From: Acheta domesticus
Taxonomy: Eukaryota; Arthropoda; Insecta; Orthoptera; Gryllidae
Reading direction: 5' to 3'
Length of the DNA: 64,000 nucleotides
Assembly (NCBI GenBank): GCA_031308135.1
Contig: JAHLJT010009436.1
Location: forward strand, 162,623,683 to 162,687,682
The notes beneath the pieces were generated by a model. The model had not been told where the DNA came from, searched no databases, and was given only the letters and a program-made list of their open reading frames with translations. Position numbers and translations under genes: made by a program. Below, one piece after another: positions 55,639 through 64,000 of this stretch (the stretch's first letter is position 1; the number at the start of each line of letters is the position of its first letter).

Positions 55639-57031
55639 CAGACCTGCACAACGCCTGCTCCCGCGGGCATTCTGCACTTGCGCATTCTGCACGGTCGTCT
55701 GCCCGTGGCAGCGCCGAAAGTGCAAGTAGTGGAGAATAGGAAGCTTTGCGGGGAGGGGAGAAATCTGACGTAGCACGACGTGGCGCGTAGATTGAATGCC
55801 TGGGCGTCTAATAATGATCCATGCTTCAAAATTAAATGCCCATTTGTTTAAATGGATTATGTCTAGTATTTCAAGTTACCATGGTCATAATTCACTGTTT
55901 ACGTTCTGTGCACTACTGTATATACCTTTGTATCCACCACTGTATATATTTTCATTTTCTATTTTTTTTAAGAAAATAACATGCTCATTGTGACTCTTAA
56001 GCATTATTTTAAAGCAATAGCTTTAAAATATATGCTTAAGAAAAAAAAATTTAATAATTAATAAAAAAATTATTTAATAATTAATAAAAAAATTATTTAA
56101 TAATTAATAAAAAAATTATTTAATAATTAATAAAAAGAATTATTTAATAAGAAAAAATATTATTTAATACTAACACAAAATTACAATTTAATAATTGATT
56201 GTTCACCAGGAATTTTATAATCTCCAAATCATAGAAAAATGAACAAAATCATGAGAGCATCTCCTACATAAAGATTGACATAAAAATATAATATGTGGCA
56301 ATTCCAAGAAGGGTAATGTTTAATAGCACATTTGTGACCATTTTTCTCCAGTATGAAACTGAATAAAAGAGATCAACAAGCAAACTTCTGTGACGATATG
56401 TTACGGACAATCATAAGATAATCATGGGTATTGGTTAAATAGAATGCAAAGGGCTTTATATTTTTATACGATCTCGTAAACGACTCTATACTCTTGTCAG
56501 AAATTAGAACAGAAAATCATCATTCTTTTTTTAAGAACAATATGTTTTTGCTTTGAGAAAACCGTCTTATTCAATTAAACATAGTTAATAAAAAATAGTT
56601 TATTGCTGTCATCATCAAACAAAAACAATTCAGTATCAAAATGTTGTGTTTAGCACAACACTAAATTTGTGATTACATCGTAGCAAAGCGAATTACATTA
56701 TCAGCCCTACAAGCGATTATAATAATTGGTGTCGAAATCTAATATGTATAATTCGTTGTAGTTTCATATTTCGCCCTATCAAATACCGAGAACAAACATT
56801 TGCAATATAATACAAAAGACTATATTACTTGAACTGTATATGACCGTCATGTTCTTTTCCGATTGCTCTTTAAATTTACGCGCTATCTTTTTGAATTGCG
56901 CATTCGGATTGGTGGTTCCCACTCCTAGATTCGGTCTCATCCCCACCCTTCATCGATTTTCTCATTTGCACCCGAGTTGTCCGCACGCAGCTCCTGAGGT
57001 CAGTGAAAGTGCAAAATGCTGTGCAGGTCTG
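55639..57031. mobile_element. Non-autonomous hAT-like DNA transposon, right arm only
   Basis: The 1393-bp element starts CAGACCTGCACAACG and ends in TGTGCAGGTCTG, giving a 12-bp terminal inverted repeat CAGACCTGCACA. It is flanked by the 8-bp repeats GTCTAAAC (55631-55638) and GCCTAAAC (57032-57039), 7/8 identical; 8-bp duplications and CAG...CTG termini are hAT hallmarks. The left arm has the intact empty site (GTTTAGGC, 980-987). The interior shows no transposase frame, some GC-rich ends and AT-rich middle sequence with a 23-bp tandem repeat. Confidence 0.85.
56048..56170. repeat. 23-bp AT-rich tandem repeat inside the hAT-like element
   Basis: About five units of TTATTTAATAATTAATAAAA plus A's. 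Confidence 0.9.
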
Positions 57032-57149
57032 GCCTAAACCAAAGGTACGATTTCTTCTAAAATGGATATTCTCCGGTCGATCTGGTTTGAGTCGAAGTTT
57101 GGAGATTTTGAAAAATATTCTTCAAAATTTCGGGATACTTTACATGAAG

Positions 57150-58110
57150 CCCCCCGGATATTTTCGAAATTTCGTCAAAAACGGTTCCAATTTTTTTTAA
57201 ATTTCTTGTCTGAATAGAGTAAAATTAATGTGGCATAGGTCCCATTTTCATGGATAACTATGAATTTTCGAAAATTGTGAAAGTTTGAATTTTTTGGGCG
57301 TCTTCCTACAAGTACAAAGTTGAAGATAGGAGATTTTTCCTTCAAATGAAATTTGTTCTCCAAAATTAGTTCTTTATTTAAGGTCATGTACATTGTTTTG
57401 AAACTTTTAGTAGTTTTCGCGTAATATTGTCCTATAGTACTATGCAATTTTAAAAAATTACAAAAACAAGATTTTCTCAAAAAGTCTCCAATTTTTTTAA
57501 ACTTTCGGTACGGATAGTGCTAAATGTACTCTATTAGATGACATAAACGCCATATTGCTGTATTATTTTGTTTTTTCAAAAATTGCAAAAATGTAATTTT
57601 TTTACTTGTCTCTCACGTCGTTAATATTTACATTAGCTGCGCTTTGTTCACATTATTATATTTATGAATACATGTGCTTTAAATAATGTCAAGTAAAAGT
57701 TTTCGAATTCACAATAGTTTTCTGTGAAATCGACCTCAAATTTCCGCATTTTCAGAAACACTCGAACGCCATTTTCTCATAAATGGCTAAAAAATTTCTT
57801 CAAACTTTTCGATCGGATAGTGCTAATTGCACTCTTTAATATGACGAAAAGTTTATTTTGAGGTATTTTTTGTTGTTTTTTTTCCAAAAATTACACAAAT
57901 GTAATGTTTTTGAAAGATCTCTCACATATTTAATATGCACATTGTCAGCAATTTGTAAATATTATTATATTTGTGAGTGTAAGTGCTTCAAATAAGTTCA
58001 AATGAAGTATGATGAAAACTCAAAAATTTTCTGCGAAAAAGAGCTTCAAATTTCGCATTTTTATTAGTGATAAAACATCATTTCTTTAAAACGGCACACA
58101 ATTTTTCAAA
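57150..58110. repeat. Divergent tandem units of about 300 bp (right arm)
   Basis: Mirror of 1-860. Anchors of the form CCAATTTTTTT or AAATTTCTT followed by TCGGATAGTGC recur near 57180, 57480 and 57780. A weaker fourth anchor near 58080 lies beyond the part matched by the left arm, which suggests the left copy also continues outside the window. Confidence 0.65.
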
Positions 58111-58111
58111 G

Positions 58112-59500
58112 AAAATTGCCATTTAGAACTAAGTTTTTGTAATTATTTAATATTCTAAAATGAATATTTCCGTTATACCATTAGGAAACCGAAAAATTAA
58201 GAAAATGTCAAAAATATTTTTGGGCGGCGATAGATGGCAGCTGGCGAGAGTATGTGGCAAATCCGAATAGCTAGCGCAGACCCGAGGAAATAAAAACTAA
58301 TACGGGAAAGTCTGTGCCATTTTGTAGCACCACTAATTTCTCAAAGTTTTTTCGAGGCTTTTTAGATTAAGGAAAAATTTACTCAATCAGACAGCTAAAA
58401 AGTCGAAAAACATCCGTTGTATTTTCTGAAGGGTTCTACTTAAGTAATTTTTAATGTGGAACTCGATGAGATTTCTGACAAATTAAATACAATGGACATT
58501 TTTGCTTACTCTTTTGCCGCTGCGTCTGCCAGAGCTCCACACTCAGGCACGTAAACAATTATCAGCAGTAGACACTTATTATCGTAATACCTACACAGGG
58601 CAATGAATAAAAATATACCTTCACATCTTACAATGTGCCGGGTATTAACTTATGACCTTCATTGCCGATTAAATTCAATTAAGGATCAAGGGATTCCATT
58701 TAGTATTAAACTGACGAAATAATTATTCAATAAGAGTATACGATTCGGTTAGTTAAATTGATGTGTCTTTTGCTTACCTTTTACAGAAAATATCGTTTAT
58801 TCACTTCTTCAAAAGAAATGAGACTATCTATTTTCTTTGGGCAGGTTTTTTATTTTCATATCACTGTTGCCACAGTCCTCTTTCTAAGTTGTGTTCAGCG
58901 TTGATGTATTTTCAGCGGTATTATTTTTCACATTATCATCAGCCTACTCAATTTTTCGGGGACACATTAACAAGTTCCTCAGACAGTTGAAGACTAGCTT
59001 TCATTAACAATCTTATATTTACTTCCTTTTCTCCGTTGCAAGGCCCCTTCCCCTAAGACGTTACAAATGTTGCGTAAAAATGTGTAAATATTAGTGCACG
59101 TAGGATTCTTCTAGAAAATAATTGATAATATTTCTGAGAGGCGGAAAATTACAGAAAAAAGAAAATAATGCGCCAGCTATTTTTAATCCTACATCTAATA
59201 AAACTGCTTCAAGTCGCGAAGAGCAGTGATGTTTTTTGACTGCGCGTTTTGATGTAGAATGACTCACAAATATGTTAGATGTGGTTACGGAGAAAGTGTC
59301 GAAGAATGCAAGGGCGTGTATTAATATGTTATAAAATTTCGTAGATCTAAAATACAAAGCACACTACATGATATTACGTGCCTAGTCCGAAAAATTATTA
59401 CAAAGTCTATACTCTGCAATTTCTACATCCTTCCATTGCTGCCATTTACCCTACGTTGTCTCCCCATCGCTTCCGCGTCACCACCAGAAAGAACACAATT
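58112..59500. other. AT-rich region, no gene seen
   Basis: Beyond the inverted arm. Short frames only (75 codons at 58763-58990 on +, 88 codons at 59091-59357 on -) with no recognisable domain. Confidence 0.5.
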
Positions 59501-59509
59501 TTAAATAGC

Positions 59510-59720
59510 TGTTTTCACACCAGACTACTCGGAAGCGCCACTAAGCTTAGCTGTTAACAAACTGACTGCCTTGGAGCCGCCGGCGCCCAGCGCAATGTCT
59601 CACGAATCCTTCCTTTCTCAGTCAGCGGTGCTGTGCAGTGGCTGTGTGCGAAGGGGATTGGCGCTCCTCGGCGGCGCCTCCGAGTGGCTCCTTGTGATGG
59701 TAAATAACTTACACGTGCCA
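59510..59720 (-). repeat. Diverged partial copy of the composite repeat
   Basis: Shares TCACACCAGACTACTCGGAAG/GCGCCACT (compare CACACTAGAACACTCGGGCG in the arms) and CTCACGAATCCTT...CAGTCAGCGGTG...TGTGCGAAG with 48480-48560 and 48918-48990. Order and spacing differ, so it is degenerate. Strand is assigned loosely. Confidence 0.4.
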
Positions 59721-60639
59721 ACCGGAAGCAGGCCTAAGGTCCGTTCGCTGTAACTTCACTCCGCATTTAACAAACTTTGAGTGTATCCCTCCGATCTGTA
59801 GTTCGTGATTGGCTACGCCATTCGCGCCACGACCATACTCAAATGCCGGCACGTGTCACAGTCAGAACTGTCGTTGCATATTATTTTCACTAGTACTTCT
59901 TTAATACGCCCAAAATACCAGCCAAAATATGCAGATATTTTGCTTAAATATCACAAAACTTACATTTACGTGGGTTCTTGCAAGGTAGCAGTGAAATCCC
60001 AACCGAAGCATGAATTTCAATAGAACATACAGTGACGTTCTTTTAAAATTTGTCAGTCCCGAATCTTCATTAACCACATCAAAAATTGTATTTTATGTTG
60101 GAAATTCGTTTCTACGAAAAAGTGTGCACATGAATACGAATGGCGATTAACAAATTTATCGCACTCGTCCTCCACCTGTTTTGCTCTAAATCTCTTTTTA
60201 CGCGGAGATCCTTTCCAATGACTTAATTCATTACACTGTTTTCAAACACTTTTGACACCAACACTTGCAATTCAGCAGTCATTTCTTCCACCTGCCACAA
60301 AGTCATTGACGGATTTTTAGCCGCTAATTACCTAAATACCGCTAAATATAACCTTCTTCTCACCACTTCTGAGGGATTTTCCCTGAGAATGTTTCAAACC
60401 GGATTATCCCGGGAACTGCTTCACTTATTGTGTTCGATGTGGAAACAAAAGTCAACGCAAACACACCTTTCACTAACCAAACAAAAATACAGCATTCTTT
60501 AAAACTTTCTCATTCGAGAAAGGAACTGCTACTGATAAAATTTGACAGGAGCGGCGTCGACGGCCTGGTGAACGAACGTTATCTCAAAGAGGTCCATTGG
60601 CAGCTGAAGGTTGGCAGTTAAGGTCACGCATGGTGTCTC

Positions 60640-61330
60640 ATTTTATTTCAAGGCCAGGGAGAAAATTATTTCGACTTTTTGTGTAGAGACACAGGAAGTA
60701 AATCAATTTTGAAAGGGACCTAACTTCTGTAAAGCACGACACCCTGAAGGGGAGAGTGGTTTCCGTCAGCCAATGAGAACAAGTGACGAACACGTTCATT
60801 TGTTTACGTGCTGAGTAGAGTTAGAGCAAACGGACCTTAGGTTGCACAATTAAAGAAACAATTATTACGTGTGTAGTCTTTACACAAAGTGACAGATGCT
60901 TACTGCCTGCTTCCTCTCATGAAAACTGATTGAATGTGGTGCGAACTGGGAACAGCCCGAGGTTGCACAAGAAAGATTTTACGCGCGATTAGCACGGAGC
61001 CGCGGCACACGTGTGTCTCTCGCGTTGCCTAACGCGGGACTGATTTTTCAGATCAGCGACGGGTCGTCAGGTCGCCAGTGCTCGTGCGCACTGGGAGAGG
61101 AGATGACTGTAGCCTGTCACAAGCTGCCATTTAAATTTGGCGATAGAATGTTCTGGAAAGTTCTGCCCGTTGCGCGCTGCAACGGGCGGGGGGGGGGGAG
61201 AGCGAAGCTCACACGTGCGATTCTGAGAAGGCCATGGGCGGCTTCCGGTGGCGTGGTCTTATGGACGCAACGGTCGGGCGCTGTGCCGGTTACAGATCAA
61301 CCGTTTGCCTTGCGTTGTATGAAATAAAAT
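60640..61330. other. GC-rich unassigned region
   Basis: Moderate GC with a 104-codon + frame (61013-61327) that crosses a poly-G run and has no recognisable domain. A promoter or exon cannot be excluded. Confidence 0.35.
61165..61198. repeat. Hairpin followed by poly-G run
   Basis: GCCCGTTGC (61165-61173), loop GCGCT, exact reverse complement GCAACGGGC (61179-61187), then a run of about 11 G to 61198. A second G run lies at about 61375-61385. Confidence 0.85.
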
Positions 61331-61439
61331 GTATTTATTTCTGATTTGCTGTGGGGCCGAACAAAGGTCAAAACGGGGGGGGGGGCGATGGTGGCGCCGA
61401 GAGTGTCGAGAGCCACTGTGGAGAGCGAGACAATGATTT

Positions 61440-61990
61440 TTTTTATTGATTGATGATTCCGGACGCGTCAACCGCAAGGTCATTGGTCATCTAAGTAGTT
61501 ACACTCGTCACACTGTAGTGCACGTGTTTTCCTTGGGAGATGGCAGTGATTTTTTTTCTGATAGATGGTGGGATTCGGCTCTGTTTGCCCAGCCAGCTAT
61601 CTCCTACCAGCTTTGACAAGCTCTCAACTCCCGACCTGTCTCGCGGCAAGAGTAGTAGTGGAGTGCATGTGTGTGCGTAAGTAAGGAGTGAATATAGGAA
61701 AAAAAGATGAAGGGAAGATCTCGTTCGGTGCGTGTCCCTATTGTTAGGGAACTGCTCCGGAATTCGCCTGGGACTGATCGGAGAAACTGTGTAAAACTAA
61801 CGATGAGTGCAACTGACTGTTAGTATTCTCCTCCATACTACCGATCAGAGCAGCCGGCCGTTAGAATTCTTCTTCACTAAATTCTACATAGCTTTCTAGC
61901 TAGTGTCGAGAATCCTGTTATCGTCGGCACTCGATCCTTGGAAATACCGGTCAGAGACACTCTCCCGGTGCGAGGCAACGATGGCGTCGG
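61440..61990 (-). repeat. Long tRNA-derived SINE, copy outside the arms
   Basis: On the minus strand the head shows AAGGATCGAGTGCCGACG (B-box region, about 61941-61924). The body shows CGGCCGGCTGCTCTGATCGG and GGCGAATTCCGGAGCAGTTC. The tail is GTTGACGCGTCCGGAATCAT, then TCAATCAAT near 61450. It resembles 39230-39835. Confidence 0.65.
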
Positions 61991-62299
61991 GGGCAGGGGA
62001 GGCGGCGCGGCGGTTGACGAGGGGGCCGCAAGCGTTGACGTCATCCCGCCTCGGGCCGCTCCGCTTCTGTCGCAGGCGGATCTCTCTGACATGCTTCGTC
62101 GCAAGCGCTGCGCGCGGGACAGTTGAGTGCGCACGGGCGGCGTGGAAGCGATGCGCTTCGTGGGAAGGTTGGCGGTGGGAAAACCGCACGAAGATGTCTG
62201 GGAAATGACTCATGACGAAGTAGTTGCTTGATTTGATAACATCTACCATAATGTTATTTTGATGTGAATAGTCTGGCAAATTTTATTTAGGAGATGGAG

Positions 62300-64000
62300 G
62301 GCGTCGGTCGGTTAAACTGCGAGTAACAAAAACAAATATTAATATCACTTACATCTTTGCAACCGTAATACTTGCACGATAGTAAAGAGCCAATGTTTTC
62401 ACCTATTCTGTAGTTCTCATTAAACACAGATGAATAGTAAAGAGGATAGTTTGTGTTGCTGGTGTTCTGATAATTGTTTTCCAAACTGAATACTTTTCAA
62501 GGTAATCTTAATGTTTAATGTTATTTGTCGGGAACTAACAATTTAACAGATCTTAGACCTTTTATTTGTGACAGTTATAAATATGCGTACAATAATTTTA
62601 TAATGGATAAAAATAATTATATATAAACTCAAAAAAAATGTTCGAAATTCTAAAAGTACTAAAGTGGTCATTGAACTAGAATGTGTTTGGTACTTATTAT
62701 GGGTTAAAAATCCACCTCAGGATTAAATTTCGAAAGAAAGAACAACAGCAAGTATGTTAACTGATGAATAAAAGGAGTAATTAAGTTTTATTGCAAATAA
62801 ATTGTGAGTGTAATTAAAGAATGAAGAAATAACTATCCACGATTGAATTTTAACCCAAACTCTATACCACTGGTTTTGATTACGTACTGAATTATTTGCA
62901 GGATACAAGGTCTACCTCTAATGTTTAAATTGTTCTGAAAGTTCAAATTATAAGTACAAGTGTATGTAAATATTGTAAATAAGTAGCATCTAATGTAAGT
63001 TTAGTTTGTAAGTATGTAAGTGTTAATATGTAAGTTTGCATTATATGTGCAGTAATGTGTAAATAATGTTAACGAATAGCCTAAAATGTTAATAGTAGTT
63101 TATAATATTAATATAAGATTAGGGTTAACATCTAGGTTAGCGCTCTCCTCCCACAAAACTGTACACCCAAAATAAAATAAATGCCATTATATCATAAATG
63201 ATTGAGTTTGACAAAACATTGTAATTCACTCAAACAAAATTTGATTAGTTAATAAAAAATCCCTAGTAACTTTTTTCTAAAGCTACAATTTTCACTTCGT
63301 CATTTTTTCCCTTCTATTTCTTTTTTATTATTTTAAACTTTCGGTTGCTATTGAAAGAAGAAAACTCTTTGTCAGCGCCCTTCTTTTACAGCCTTTACAA
63401 CTTGTGACAGGAAGTTAATGACGAAGACCTCTTCCCTTCTGTGAACATGTCCGGAATTCAAGAAGGGAATCCATGTATCTCGGACGTGTGAAGGGCGCTG
63501 TCCATTCAGCGCTGTCGAGATGGATAGGCCGCGTTGATCAGCTGCTAAGTGGGTGAATTGGTGGCATCCGCTTTGTGCACAGTATTTGGGCTCAGAGCTC
63601 TCCTGTTATTTGTCATTACTGACACTTACGGGAAGATTAATTAATGTAATAATAAGAGGGGAGATACTAGGCGCTGTAGGAAAGGTACGATTACCGGGAG
63701 ACTGGGAGAAAGTACTCGACGCCTGTCTTGTATCACTGAGCGCTAAATAGGCAGGTAAATGAGTGTGCGTGCTACAATGGAGTTACTTGTGGTGGTTATG
63801 CTTTTCACGCTGTACATTAGTTTAACATTTCTTCTTTAGAGAGCTACTTCTGTAGATAACGAATTTACCGAAGTTCATTCTTTCTGAATCGTGCAACTTT
63901 ATATTCACAGATTACATTTTATTTTTGAGGTTAACGCAAATTTTTATCCAAATATCTTCTCACCATTAAATTGACACGACAATAAAACTTGTTACAGGCT
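62300..64000. other. AT-rich tail of the window, no gene seen
   Basis: Low-complexity GTAAGTATGTAAG-type words near 62955-63040 and AATAAA-type sequences near 63169-63182 could be a 3' UTR or retroelement 3' end, but no coding region leads into them. A 65-codon + frame at 63553-63750 is unrecognised. Confidence 0.4.

Larger units (their letters stand above)
36402..58011 (-). repeat. Right arm of the inverted duplication
   Basis: This is the reverse-complement counterpart of 1-20183. Similarity begins at about 36402 (CAAAAAGTAATCAA, matching the last bases before the N run) and continues to at least 58011, where the left arm leaves the window. The arm carries two insertions absent from the left arm (about 53431-55313 and 55639-57031) and lacks the left-arm retrotransposon 12672-14419. 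It is contiguous with the spacer 21184-36401, with no gap. Confidence 0.95.

Overview
The window is repeat-rich nuclear DNA of an animal, most likely an arthropod and probably an insect. The reasons are the tRNA-derived SINEs, CR1/Jockey-type non-LTR retrotransposons, Helitron, piggyBac-like and hAT-like DNA transposons, abundant microsatellites, AT-rich spacers broken by short CpG-rich islands, and the absence of any long uninterrupted gene. I see no operons, rRNA, CRISPR array or intact multi-exon gene. Most open frames are chance readings of simple repeats or TE remnants.

The dominant architecture is a very large inverted duplication. Bases 1-20183 (left arm) reappear in reverse complement at about 36402-58011 (right arm). 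By eye the arms differ by roughly 2.5-5% in ordinary sequence and close to 0% in a few blocks. They also differ by three discrete insertions: a 5'-truncated non-LTR retrotransposon only in the left arm (12672-14419), a 1.9-kb composite segment only in the right arm (about 53431-55313), and a 1.39-kb hAT-like element only in the right arm (55639-57031). In each case the other arm shows the empty site. The left arm ends exactly at a run of 1000 N (20184-21183). An unpurged alternative haplotype scaffolded in inverted orientation is therefore at least as likely as a true segmental palindrome.

The spacer between the arms (21184-36401) holds CpG/GC-rich islands, a piggyBac-like transposon remnant with another retroelement nested in it, the 3' end of an autonomous Helitron, Jockey-like LINE pieces, a foldback repeat near 34-35 kb and a Helitron-like non-autonomous copy. 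The tail 58012-64000 is mostly unassigned, with one more long SINE at 61440-61990.

The only part that looks like a host gene is a CpG-rich island followed by a short candidate first coding exon (8853-8951 on +, mirrored at 45775-45873 on -). It ends in a consensus GTAAGT donor and is followed by a nearly invariant block rich in TAAT motifs. A second invariant block (2528-2687; 52024-52183) with homeodomain-type and forkhead-type motifs lies between hypervariable repeats. Together they suggest the 5' end and regulatory region of one host gene, present twice in this assembly. Its product is not recognised.
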